Shown here one piece after another: positions 26,646-36,195 of a stretch of 64,000 nucleotides of DNA. The DNA is taken from contig NZ_LMUM01000034.1 in NCBI RefSeq assembly GCF_009765985.1, positions 612,729-676,728 of the forward strand, written 5' to 3'. Source of the DNA: Acidobacterium sp. S8. GTDB lineage: Bacteria > Acidobacteriota > Terriglobia > Terriglobales > Acidobacteriaceae. The notes beneath the pieces are model-generated. The model was not told the origin of the DNA and searched no databases. It was given only the letters and a program-made list of their open reading frames with translations. Each line of letters begins with the position of its first letter. Position 1 is the stretch's first letter. The translations under genes were made by a program, and so were the position numbers.

Positions 26646-28400
26646 ATGGGTCAAAGCTCACAAAACGACTCACCATCAACAGACGCTACTCGCCTCACCG
26701 GCTCAGAGATTGTCTGGGCTACGCTCGTCGGGGAAGGCGTGAGCGATGTCTTCGGATATCCCGGCGGGGCCATTCTGCCAATCTACGACGCGATGCGTAA
26801 ATTCCCGATCCGCCATATCCTCGTTCGCCACGAACAGGGCGCCTCGCATATGGCCGATGGTTATGCGCGCGCCTCGGGCCGCGTCGGTGTTGCCATGGCA
26901 ACATCAGGTCCGGGCGCTACCAATCTCGTCACCGGCCTCGCTACGGCCATGATGGATTCGATTCCCATCGTCTGCATCACCGGACAGGTCTCGAGCAAAG
27001 TGCTTGGCTCCGACGCCTTTCAGGAAGTCGATATCACCGGCATCACGCTGCCTATCACCAAGCACAATTTTCTGGTGACGCGCGCTGAAGACATCGCCCC
27101 CGCGCTCCGCGAAGCCTTTCTCATCGCAAAATCCGGACGTCCTGGCCCCGTCCTTGTCGATATCACCAAGGACGCGCAGCAGAACTCAGCGCTCTTCGAT
27201 TTTGAAGCCGCCGCACCCAGGACCTACCGTCCGCATCCGATGCAGAGCCACAGCGCCGATTCGGTCACCGATGCAGCCAAACTCATCCGCGAAGCGAAGC
27301 GGCCCGTCATCCTTGCCGGACATGGCGTCATCCAGTCCGGAGCTGTCGACCAGGTGCGCGCCCTCTCTGAACGCATACAGATTCCCGTTGCCTGCACCCT
27401 GCTCGGACTCGGCGGCTTCCCTGCTTCGCACGCGCTCTCACTTGGCATGATGGGCATGCACGGCGAAGCCTGGGTCAATCAGGCCATCCAGCAAGCTGAT
27501 CTGCTCATAGCCTGCGGCATGCGCTTCGATGACCGCGTGACCGGAACGCTCGCCACCTACGCGCCTAACGCAAAGAAGATACACATCGAAGTCGATCCAG
27601 CTGAAATCAACAAGAATGTAAAGGTAGACGTCGCACTCGTCGGCGATCTCAAGCAGGTCCTAGAAATCCTGCTGCCTCACATCTCTTCGCGCGCAAGCTC
27701 GCCGTGGATACGCGAGATCAGCGAGATGAAAGGCGAATGTTCCGTACGCGACATCAAAAATTTGCCTGACAACGGCCATCTCTACGCCGCGCATGTCATT
27801 AATGATCTCTGGAACGCGACCGACGGCAAGGCCATCGTTGTCACCGACGTAGGCCAGCACCAGATGTGGGAAGCGCAATACTACAAGCACGATGCGCCGC
27901 GCTCGCTCGTCACATCAGGCGGCCTGGGCACGATGGGCTTCGCATTGCCCGCAGCTATCGGTGCAAAAATCGCCTGCCCGGAAAAAGAAGTCTGGGTCAT
28001 CGCCGGTGACGGCGGCTTCCAGATGACCGCAGCCGAACTCTCCACCATCGCGCAGGAGAATCTCGACATCAATATCGCCATCATCAACAATGGCTTCCTC
28101 GGCATGGTGCGCCAGTGGCAGGAGTTCATCTACGACAAGAATTACGCCTCGTCGCCCATTCTCAGCCCTGACTTTGTAAAGCTGGCTGACGCTCACGGCA
28201 TCCCCGGCGCAACCGCTAGAACGCGTACGGAAGTTGCATCAGCAGTCAGCGCTGCGCGTACATCCAAGGGACCATTTCTTATCAACTTCCTCGTAGAAAA
28301 AGAAGACTCCGTTTACCCGATGGTTGCCGCAGGCTCGGCGCTGCACGAAATGATTCGCCGCCCTGACAATCCAATGATCGAAACAGCGGAAGACGCATAA
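26646..28400 (+). CDS. ilvB: Acetolactate synthase large (catalytic) subunit
   Basis: This 584-residue thiamine-diphosphate and FAD enzyme makes acetolactate or acetohydroxybutyrate. It shows the three expected domains: ThDP Pyr domain (FGYPGGAILPIYDAM, catalytic glutamate in VRHEQGASHMADGYARA), the FAD-binding middle (about 190-330), and the ThDP PP domain (VIAGDGGFQMTAAELSTIAQ, NNGFLGMVRQWQ). It starts at an ATG preceded by TAGGAGTCAGACATC. The regulatory subunit gene follows 15 bases later. Confidence 0.97.
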   Translation: MGQSSQNDSPSTDATRLTGSEIVWATLVGEGVSDVFGYPGGAILPIYDAMRKFPIRHILVRHEQGASHMADGYARASGRVGVAMATSGPGATNLVTGLATAMMDSIPIVCITGQVSSKVLGSDAFQEVDITGITLPITKHNFLVTRAEDIAPALREAFLIAKSGRPGPVLVDITKDAQQNSALFDFEAAAPRTYRPHPMQSHSADSVTDAAKLIREAKRPVILAGHGVIQSGAVDQVRALSERIQIPVACTLLGLGGFPASHALSLGMMGMHGEAWVNQAIQQADLLIACGMRFDDRVTGTLATYAPNAKKIHIEVDPAEINKNVKVDVALVGDLKQVLEILLPHISSRASSPWIREISEMKGECSVRDIKNLPDNGHLYAAHVINDLWNATDGKAIVVTDVGQHQMWEAQYYKHDAPRSLVTSGGLGTMGFALPAAIGAKIACPEKEVWVIAGDGGFQMTAAELSTIAQENLDINIAIINNGFLGMVRQWQEFIYDKNYASSPILSPDFVKLADAHGIPGATARTRTEVASAVSAARTSKGPFLINFLVEKEDSVYPMVAAGSALHEMIRRPDNPMIETAEDA

Positions 28401-28415
28401 GGATAATTTGTAACC

Positions 28416-29006
28416 ATGCTGCATACATTTGTTGCACTCGTAGAAGATAAACCGGGCGTGCTCACGCGCGTCGCATCGCTCTTCCGCCGTCTCAACGTCA
28501 ACATCGTCTCGCTCACTGTGGGCCGATCCGAGAGACCCGGCGTCTCGCGCATGACTATCGTTGCGCTCTCGTCCACCTCCGCCGGTCATCGCATTGTGGC
28601 CAGCCTCTACAAGCTCGAAAATGTGCTTGAAGTCGACGACATGGACCAGGTAGCGAACGTCAGCCGCGAGCTCGCGCTCATCAAGGTGGGGGCCACGCCG
28701 CAGACGCGATCGCATATCTTCGAGCTGGTCGAGGTTTTCCGCGCGCGTATTGTCGATCTCGCTCCCGAATCGCTGATGATCGAGATCACCGGCGTCGAAA
28801 GCAAGATCGAAGGGCTGATTCAGGTCCTTATCGAAAGCGGCGATCCGATCCTCGAAGTCTCACGCACCGGACGCATGGTCATGCGCCGTGGCCACCACAC
28901 CAGCCGCGTCCTCGAAGCCATGCGCGTCGCGACTGCCTCAGAGAACGAGACAAAGAATGCTGCTGTCTTCGATCTCGTCGAAGAAGAATCCAATTTCCAG
29001 AAATAA
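28416..29006 (+). CDS. ilvN: Acetolactate synthase small (regulatory) subunit
   Basis: This 196-residue subunit binds IlvB and normally gives valine feedback inhibition. The N-terminal ACT domain (residues 1-75) reads HTFVALVEDKPGVLTRVASLF and RRLNVNIVSLTVG. The C-terminal ACT-like domain (about 85-165) holds FELVEVFRARIVDLAPESLMIEITG. Its length is between the short E. coli IlvN and the longer IlvH-like forms, with a C-terminal tail of about 25 residues beyond the second domain. It is closely coupled to ilvB. Confidence 0.95.
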   Translation: MLHTFVALVEDKPGVLTRVASLFRRLNVNIVSLTVGRSERPGVSRMTIVALSSTSAGHRIVASLYKLENVLEVDDMDQVANVSRELALIKVGATPQTRSHIFELVEVFRARIVDLAPESLMIEITGVESKIEGLIQVLIESGDPILEVSRTGRMVMRRGHHTSRVLEAMRVATASENETKNAAVFDLVEEESNFQK

Positions 29007-29046
29007 GGACGTCGTTCGTCCGGGAATCAATTCGAGTTTTTAGCTA

Positions 29047-30139
<1,093 letters not shown>

Positions 30140-30164
30140 CGATCACAAAGCCACGGTGAAACTT

Positions 30165-30212
30165 GAGTGCCCCATCCTGAGCCGAAGGCGAAGGGTGGGG
30201 GGGTTTCTTTTT
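30165..30212 (+). repeat. Hairpin after ilvC, family A-like (possible terminator)
   Basis: GTGCCCCATCC (30167-30177) is partly complementary to GGGTGGGGGGG (30193-30203) and is followed by TTTCTTTTT. The core resembles the family A repeats. It lies 26 bases after the ilvC stop and the T-tract would let it end the leu/ilv transcript. Confidence 0.55.
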
Positions 30213-30253
30213 AACCTCCAAAGCAGCACCTGTATCATAAAAAATAGAAGCGT

Positions 30254-30735
30254 ATGACGATCCGCAGCCTCCCTCTCGCCATACTCCTTTGCACTCCTGC
30301 GCTTCTCTTCGCACAGGCGCACTCAAGCTGTGCCTTGCGCCCCACAACTCTTGCGCAGATGCGCCGCTGTTACCGGCCGCTGCTCGTCTTCTGTCCAGAC
30401 GCTACCGATCCGCGCCTGAAAAAACAGCAATCGACACTCGACGAAGCTGCTGACGATATGATGATCGCTTCGTGATGTTCGTTCCCATCCTCGCAAAATC
30501 AGCTAAATACCAGGCACCGCTTGATACTCCCTATGCAATCATCGGAGCGAAAGAAATCATCGCAATCCGTAACCGATTCCATATTTCGGAAGATGAATTT
30601 GCTATTTTCCTTTTGGGAGAAGATGGAGAAATCAAGCTCCGCAGCGATGTGCCGGTGAGTATCGCAAAGCTCAATTCCCTGATTGACTCCATGCCCGATC
30701 GAAAGGTCGAAATGGAGCGTCCGCACTCGAATTAG
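30254..30735 (+). pseudogene. Secreted DUF4174-like gene split by a frameshift
   Basis: The first frame (30254-30475) encodes a signal peptide, then RPLLVFCPDATDPRLKKQQSTL, the opening of a DUF4174 domain, and stops at TGA 30473-30475. The second frame (30472-30735) continues with FVPILA, NRFHISEDEFAIFLLGEDGEIKLRSDVPV and IDSMPDRKVEM, the rest of that domain. A one-base change near ATGATGATC (30458-30466) would join them as one protein of about 160 residues. Alternatives are a sequencing error, or coupled translation from the GTG at 30472 that overlaps the stop. Confidence 0.75.
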
Positions 30736-30811
30736 TGCCATTCAACAGTTTCTTGACATGTGTTCAATGCATCCTGGGCTAAGATGTACCATCAAAGTCA
30801 GGTAGGGTCTT

Positions 30812-32260
30812 ATGAATACAGCCAGCATCGCCCCCACCCCCGAACGACTTATCCCCCAAGGCCCCACACCGCTCAAGGAGATCGTCGCTGCCCTCAAGCG
30901 TGTGGCTCCGCTGCAGGGCATGGAAGAGTTTGAATACATGTGGCTTGCCGAGCATGGCACCGAGCGTTTTGCCGACGCAGGCGAGACCATCTTCCGCGAA
31001 GGCGAACCTGCCAATGAAATGACGATTATGCTCAAGGGCGAGATTCATGTTCGCCGCGAGCACGCTGGCCCTACGGCTATCTGGGTCGGACGCTCCGGCA
31101 TCCTCTCCGGCCTGCTTCCCTTCTCGCGCATGAAAACCTATGGCGGCCATGGCTACGCTACAGCTCCTACCTGGGCTCTTTCGTATCCCAAAGATCTTTT
31201 CCCAGAGATGCTTGAGGTCGTACCGTCGATGACCCAACGGTGCGTCAGCGTGCTGCTCGATCGCGTGCGCGAAGTCACACGCATGGAACAGCAGGCGGAG
31301 AAGCTCAGCGCACTTGGTAAGCTGGCCGGCAATCTCGCTCACGAGCTGAACAATCCAGCATCGGCGGCGCAACGCGCTGCCTCCGGCCTGCTCGATGAGC
31401 TGCATGTCTACGGGCATGAAAAATATCGCCTCGGCAGTCTTTGTCTTTCCGCGAAACATCTCGCTGATGTGCGCAAGTGGCAGGATACGATTCGCGCGCA
31501 GGCAAAAGAAGCTCGCAATCAATTGGAATTCTCTGCCCGCGAAGATGCTCTGCTCACGTGGATGCGTGGACACGATATTGAAACGCCATGGAAAATCTCG
31601 CCCGAGCTGACAGAGTCAGGCGTCACTCCGGAGCAGCTCGAGCCATTAGCAGGCTTCCTCGATGGCAGCGCACTCACGGTCGTGCTCACACAGTTCTCCT
31701 CTTCGCTGCGGGCAGAAAACATGGCCAACGCCATGCTCGACTCTACCGCTCGCATCTTCGACCTCATCCGCGCCATCAAGGATTACTCCTACATGGATCA
31801 GGCGCCGATTCAGGAGATCGACATCCCGCAGGGCCTCGAAAATACACTGGCCATGTTGCAATCGCGCCTCCAGCACGTCGACGTGGCACGCCGCTACGCG
31901 CCCGATCTGCCTCATATCAGCGCCTATGCCAGCGAACTCAACCAGGTCTGGATGGCGATTCTCGAAAACGCTCTCGACGCCATTCACGACGAAGGCAAGA
32001 TCACCCTCGGCGTACAGGTTTCCGGCGACATGCTGCTGATCGAAGTGTGGGACAACGGTCCCGGCATCCCGCCCGACCTGCAGGACCGCATCTTCGAGCC
32101 CTTCTACACAACGAAAGCTCCTGGAAGCGGCCTAGGACTCGGCCTCGACACCGTGCAGCGCATCGTTCGCAAACACCGCGGCTACGTCCGCGTGCAATCC
32201 GAACCCGGCGCCACCTGCTTCCAGATACGCCTGCCCATCGAACAACTGCAGGCCTACTAG
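30812..32260 (+). CDS. Soluble sensor histidine kinase with cyclic-nucleotide-binding-like domain
   Basis: This 482-residue protein has no membrane segment. Residues about 40-135 resemble a cNMP-binding/CRP-like beta roll (AGETIFREGEPANEMTIMLKGEIHVRRE). The dimerisation helix holds the phosphoacceptor His177 in GNLAHELNNPAS. The ATPase domain has the N-box NQVWMAILENALDAI, G1 DNGPGIP, F-box FEPFYTTK and G2 GSGLGLGLD. It is an orphan: no response regulator is adjacent. A kinase gated by a nucleotide or another small ligand is the simplest reading. Confidence 0.9.
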   Translation: MNTASIAPTPERLIPQGPTPLKEIVAALKRVAPLQGMEEFEYMWLAEHGTERFADAGETIFREGEPANEMTIMLKGEIHVRREHAGPTAIWVGRSGILSGLLPFSRMKTYGGHGYATAPTWALSYPKDLFPEMLEVVPSMTQRCVSVLLDRVREVTRMEQQAEKLSALGKLAGNLAHELNNPASAAQRAASGLLDELHVYGHEKYRLGSLCLSAKHLADVRKWQDTIRAQAKEARNQLEFSAREDALLTWMRGHDIETPWKISPELTESGVTPEQLEPLAGFLDGSALTVVLTQFSSSLRAENMANAMLDSTARIFDLIRAIKDYSYMDQAPIQEIDIPQGLENTLAMLQSRLQHVDVARRYAPDLPHISAYASELNQVWMAILENALDAIHDEGKITLGVQVSGDMLLIEVWDNGPGIPPDLQDRIFEPFYTTKAPGSGLGLGLDTVQRIVRKHRGYVRVQSEPGATCFQIRLPIEQLQAY

Positions 32261-32286
32261 AATTGAACGCCACCGAACGGATGCCT

Positions 32287-32315
32287 CATCCTTTCGCGCA
32301 TCTTGCGAAAGGATG
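32287..32315. repeat. Palindromic repeat, family A (copy 1)
   Basis: CATCCTTTCGC and GCGAAAGGATG form a near-perfect hairpin with a short loop (29 bases in all). It lies between the ends of the convergent histidine kinase and ADOP permease genes. Related copies occur at 35069, 47858, 48553 and 50663. Confidence 0.75.
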
Positions 32316-32341
32316 GGAAAGAAAGATATCCAGCGCCGACT

Positions 32342-35041
32342 TCACTCCGCCCGCAGCGCTTCCATCGGATCAACCATCGCCGCTCGCCGTGCAGGCAGAT
32401 AAGCCGCGAGCAATCCAACCAGAAGCAGAGTCACAGCCACAATGCCCAGCGTCCATCCATCGCGCGCGCTTACACCGTAAAGATAGCTGCGCACGACACG
32501 TCCGGAAGCAATCGCCAGCGCTAATCCGATGACTACGCCAGACACCAGCATCACACTCGCCTGTCGCATTACCAGCCACAGCAGATCGCCGCGCTGCGCC
32601 CCAAGCGCAAGCCGCACACCGAGTTCGCGAGTACGCTGCGAAACAACATAGGCCAGCAATCCATACAAGCCCGCGACACAAAGAAGCAAAGCCGAGCCAC
32701 CAAAGATTTCAAGCAAATGTGCTGCTAGCTGCTGACTGCCGAATGAGTCCTCAACTACCTGGTCCATCGTAGTGAAATTGCTCCCCGCCAGCGCCGGATC
32801 AGCCTGCCGCAGTACCTCCCGCAGTTCAGGAATGACGGCTTTTGGATCGCGATCGGTACGCACCGCAATATCCATGGCGATGCCTTCCATCGTTTTGTAA
32901 ATTCCACTTTCGGGAGTGACCTGGGAAATAGCGACTTCGACTTCGGGCTGAGACGGCTGAGCGATAGCGCTCTGATGCACGTCATCGAGCACGCCCACAA
33001 TCTCCGCATCCTTGCCTGAGGTGATATGCCATAGCTTCATGCCAACGACTTTGCTCAGGTCATGCTGATCGGGCGAATATTCACGGGCAAAAGCGCGGTT
33101 GACGACGAATACCGGCTGCGACGATGGCGTGTCCTGCATATTGAAGAAGCGGCCTGCCAGCATCTTGAATCCGAACACCTGCTGCAGGTTAGGGGTAGCA
33201 GCGTTGAGAAGAGCGTCAACCTTCCATGACTTCCGAGTCGGAGACTGGGCCGCATCCATCTTCAATTCAAGATGAATATTGAAAGTTCCTCCCAATGGCA
33301 CTTCCGACATTAAGCCAGCCGACTGCACGCCAGGCAGATGTTTCACCCGCTCCAGCAGTGGCATATACAAATTGTTCGTCATGTTCTCGCCAGCAAACTT
33401 GTACCCCGGAATCTGCATATTTGCCACAATGATGTGATCGGTACGAAAGCCAAGTGGCACATGTCGCAGCGTATAAAGCGTGCGTAGCAACAATCCGCAG
33501 CCAACCAGTAACGTCATAGACAGGGCAATCTCCACCATTACCAGCACGCTGCGCATGCGGTTCTGTCCTCGCGCAGCACCGCTTTGCAGTCCGCCTTGCT
33601 TCAGCGCTGGCTCAACCGGAGCGTGCGCCGACATCCACGCCGGCCAGACAGAAGAAACCAGTGCCGAAACAAGCGTCAATCCCAGCAATGCAATCAAAAT
33701 GCGCCAATCCGGAGCAGCAGACACAGGCAACGGCAAATGATGTTTCATACCGCGTGCAAATAATTTCACTGCGAGCAAGGCCAGCCCTAGTCCGAAGCCC
33801 GCGCCGCAAAAACTCAGCAATAGCCCTTCCACGATGAACTGCTGCATGATGCGCCAGCGTCCCGCCCCAAGAGCCCCGCGCACGGCAATCTCGCGCTGCC
33901 TCGCCATCGCCCGCGCCAGCAGCAGGTTCGTCGTATTTACGCAGGCAATCAGCCAAAGCACGCCGGACGCAGCCAGCAGCATGAACAAAGCGTGCTTCGT
34001 GTCCGTCTCCACTAGCGAATCGCCATATTTTTCAATCCATGCACCGGAATGTTTCTGCCGTGCCTCAGGATCCACATACCCGACAGCAATCTGCTTCTGC
34101 AGCGTCGCCAGTTCGGCTTCCGCGCGCTTTTCGCTTACACCCGGCTTCAGCCTTCCAACAACGGTATAGTCCGGTGTCCCATCGGTGCGGCCCTTGTCGT
34201 CATCTCCTAACTGCGCCAGCGTCCACGCATCCAGCCCTCCTCCAAACAAGGAATTTCCCGCAGCATAGGGAAACGTAAACCCGCGCGGCATCACACCCGC
34301 GACGACATACGGAGTTCCGCTGACCTTCACCGACTTGCCTACAATGCCCGGGTCGGCTCCAAACATCGAGCGCCATGCCGCGTCGCTCAGAATGACGCTG
34401 TTTGCATCCGGGCTTTGCGCGAACCCATCCGCATCATTGCGAAAGTCACGACCCAGCGCCGGCGATACACCCAGCACCGCGAATAAATTCGCGCTTACTT
34501 TGTAAAAGCCAACAGCTTCCGTGCCGGTCGCACCTTCAAGGAAATTGCGCCCATTGGCCTGTGCATAAAAACCGATGCCCTCAAAACTCCTGCTCCACTT
34601 ACGCCATTCCTGCAGATCAAGATACGGCGCGCCGGAATTTCCTCCTTGTTCGTTGCGCTGGCTGGCGGCATTGAGCAGCATCAGACGTCCCGCATCCGCG
34701 TAGGGTAACGGACGCAGCATCACTCGGTCCACCACCGTAAACATCGCCGCCGGAGCAGCAATTCCGAGCGCGAGCGTAGTGATCACCGTCGCCGCAAACG
34801 CGGGCGACCTCCGCAGCTGCCGCATTGCATACTTCACATCCTGCAGCAGACGCTCCTGACACACCCATCCCCACGTTTCGCGTGCGACATCTTTCGTCAA
34901 AGCCACGTTGCCCATCTCACGCTCCACCTCATGCCGTGCCGTCGCCGCATCTTCTCCGCGCGCCACGCGATCTTCGACAGCCATGCGGATATGCGCTTCG
35001 ATCTCTGCATCCAATTCGCTTTTCTTCCGCCACCACCGCAT
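32342..35041 (-). CDS. MacB-like ABC transporter permease of the acidobacterial orphan (ADOP) type
   Basis: This 899-residue protein has a cytoplasmic N-terminal extension (about 1-75, ELDAEIEAHIRMAVEDRVARGE, then DVKYAMRQLRRSPAFAATVITTLALGIA). Two MacB-like repeats follow, each with a periplasmic domain, and FtsX-type membrane helices (about eight in all, ending GVRLALGAQRGDLLWLVMRQ and PARRAAMVDPMEALRAE). Such duplicated permeases are abundant in Acidobacteriota and lack a neighbouring ATPase gene, as here. The ATG at 35041 has GGAGG six bases upstream; a GTG lies one codon earlier. It is downstream of a padR gene. Confidence 0.9.
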   Translation of the reverse strand: MRWWRKKSELDAEIEAHIRMAVEDRVARGEDAATARHEVEREMGNVALTKDVARETWGWVCQERLLQDVKYAMRQLRRSPAFAATVITTLALGIAAPAAMFTVVDRVMLRPLPYADAGRLMLLNAASQRNEQGGNSGAPYLDLQEWRKWSRSFEGIGFYAQANGRNFLEGATGTEAVGFYKVSANLFAVLGVSPALGRDFRNDADGFAQSPDANSVILSDAAWRSMFGADPGIVGKSVKVSGTPYVVAGVMPRGFTFPYAAGNSLFGGGLDAWTLAQLGDDDKGRTDGTPDYTVVGRLKPGVSEKRAEAELATLQKQIAVGYVDPEARQKHSGAWIEKYGDSLVETDTKHALFMLLAASGVLWLIACVNTTNLLLARAMARQREIAVRGALGAGRWRIMQQFIVEGLLLSFCGAGFGLGLALLAVKLFARGMKHHLPLPVSAAPDWRILIALLGLTLVSALVSSVWPAWMSAHAPVEPALKQGGLQSGAARGQNRMRSVLVMVEIALSMTLLVGCGLLLRTLYTLRHVPLGFRTDHIIVANMQIPGYKFAGENMTNNLYMPLLERVKHLPGVQSAGLMSEVPLGGTFNIHLELKMDAAQSPTRKSWKVDALLNAATPNLQQVFGFKMLAGRFFNMQDTPSSQPVFVVNRAFAREYSPDQHDLSKVVGMKLWHITSGKDAEIVGVLDDVHQSAIAQPSQPEVEVAISQVTPESGIYKTMEGIAMDIAVRTDRDPKAVIPELREVLRQADPALAGSNFTTMDQVVEDSFGSQQLAAHLLEIFGGSALLLCVAGLYGLLAYVVSQRTRELGVRLALGAQRGDLLWLVMRQASVMLVSGVVIGLALAIASGRVVRSYLYGVSARDGWTLGIVAVTLLLVGLLAAYLPARRAAMVDPMEALRAE

Positions 35042-35068
35042 CACATCCCTCCGCAGACTGCAAAACCT

Positions 35069-35109
35069 GGGTGCCGCATCCTTTCGCTCACTTTACGAAA
35101 GCGTGGGAT
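35069..35109. repeat. Palindromic repeat, family A (copy 2, between padR and the permease gene)
   Basis: GGGTGCCGCATCC leads into CTTTCGCTC, ACTTT and ACGAAAGCGTGGG, a diverged copy of the family A hairpin. It occupies most of the 74 bases between padR and the permease gene, so it would be transcribed in their shared message. Confidence 0.65.
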
Positions 35110-35115
35110 TTATCC

Positions 35116-35469
35116 TTACTCCGGCTCCGCTTCCAACACCCCGCCAATCGCGGCAACCATCTGTGCCCACCGGCTGCGGTTCGAGGCAAGCTGCTGCTTG
35201 CCAGCAGCCGTAATCTGGTAATACTTCGCTCGCTGATTGCTCTCCGTCTGCCGCCATTCCGACTTGACCCACTTCTGCCGCTCCAGTCGATGAAGAGCCG
35301 GATACAGCGAGCCAGTCTCCACCTGCAACACATCTCCGGAATTGGCGCGAATCGCCTGGCTGATGGCATACCCATGCTGCGCGCCCCACTGCAGCGTTTG
35401 CAGAATCAACATATCGAGCGTTCCCTGCAACAATTCAATACGGTTTTTGTAATTTTCTTTCGGCGCCAT
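35116..35469 (-). CDS. PadR-family transcriptional regulator
   Basis: This 117-residue winged-helix protein has the family opening ELLQGTLDMLILQTLQWGAQHGYAI, then VETGSLYPALHRLERQKWV and the wing KYYQITAAGKQQL. It is a minimal PadR of the kind that is usually encoded just upstream of ADOP permeases in Acidobacteriota and represses that unit. No strong ribosome binding site precedes the ATG, and the predicted promoter would start transcription only a few bases upstream, so the message may be leaderless. An inverted-repeat operator lies immediately upstream. Confidence 0.93.
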   Translation of the reverse strand: MAPKENYKNRIELLQGTLDMLILQTLQWGAQHGYAISQAIRANSGDVLQVETGSLYPALHRLERQKWVKSEWRQTESNQRAKYYQITAAGKQQLASNRSRWAQMVAAIGGVLEAEPE

Positions 35470-35472
35470 AAG

Positions 35473-35514
35473 GATGTAGACAAATTACTATCTGGGCGGT
35501 AGTTTGTCTACATC
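35473..35514. promoter_or_regulatory. PadR operator overlapping the padR promoter
   Basis: A 42-base inverted repeat has 16-base arms: GATGTAGACAAATTAC (35473-35488) and GTAGTTTGTCTACATC (35499-35514), which differ at one position, around a 10-base centre. On the minus strand TAGACA and TAATTT, 17 bases apart, form a promoter that lies within the repeat, starting just before the padR ATG at 35469. Binding by PadR would block its own transcription and that of the permease gene. Confidence 0.8.
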
Positions 35515-35595
35515 CCTTGTCTCAATTGCGCTCAGACTTCCCGGCCACGCCACTTCCTGCAACAATCAATCAGTAACTATCATCATTTTTTTGGA

Positions 35596-36159
35596 ATGGA
35601 AGTTTCGCCTTACATGGAACCAAATGAAGCTCAGGAATTACAGGAAGAGCACGAACAGGCAGCCAAAAACCCCAGTCTTCGTCCGGTCAGCTTCACTATG
35701 AGCGTGCTGGCCGTGCTGGTAGCCATATCCACCGTTCTCGGCCATCGCACCCATACGGAAGCTGTACTTTCTCAGGCCAAAGCCAGCGATCAATGGAATG
35801 AATATCAGGCAAAGAAGATTCGCCTGAACGAAACGCAGTTGAGCTCAGATATGCTCTCCGTGCTGGCCGTCCACGACGACGCCGCGCGCAAGCTCATGGA
35901 GACCTACAAAACCCACGCCGGCAAATGGTCTGACGATCTGAAAGAAGAACAGCAAAAAGCTCATGACTATGAAGCGGAAGTACGTCACGCCGAACGCAAA
36001 GCGAACCGTTTCGATTTAGGAGAAGCCCTTCTTGAAATCGGTCTCGTCATCACGTCGATCACGTTACTCACGCGGCAACGCGCCTACTGGTATCTCGGCA
36101 TCGGCTTTGGAGCCGCAGGCTTTACCGTCTGCATCACAGTACTGCTGCTGCACTTGTAA
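35596..36159 (+). CDS. DUF4337 family membrane protein
   Basis: This 187-residue protein has a membrane segment near residues 33-50 (FTMSVLAVLVAISTVLGHR), a long helical, charged middle (about 55-130, QAKASDQWNEYQAKKIR, KWSDDLKEEQQKAHDYEAEVRHAERKA), and two C-terminal membrane segments (about 138-155 and 163-185). The QWNEYQAKKIR block and this layout are typical of DUF4337, of unknown function. It is divergent from padR and convergent with the M16 peptidase gene. Confidence 0.75.
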   Translation: MEVSPYMEPNEAQELQEEHEQAAKNPSLRPVSFTMSVLAVLVAISTVLGHRTHTEAVLSQAKASDQWNEYQAKKIRLNETQLSSDMLSVLAVHDDAARKLMETYKTHAGKWSDDLKEEQQKAHDYEAEVRHAERKANRFDLGEALLEIGLVITSITLLTRQRAYWYLGIGFGAAGFTVCITVLLLHL

Positions 36160-36161
36160 CA

Positions 36162-36187
36162 AAAAGCCCACGGTGTAGCGGGCTTTT
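36162..36187. terminator. Rho-independent terminator, usable in both directions
   Basis: AAAAGCCC (36162-36169) pairs with GGGCTTTT (36180-36187) around a ten-base loop, with T-rich flank on both strands. It lies between the convergent DUF4337 and M16 peptidase genes. Confidence 0.8.
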
Positions 36188-36195
36188 CTTTGTAA

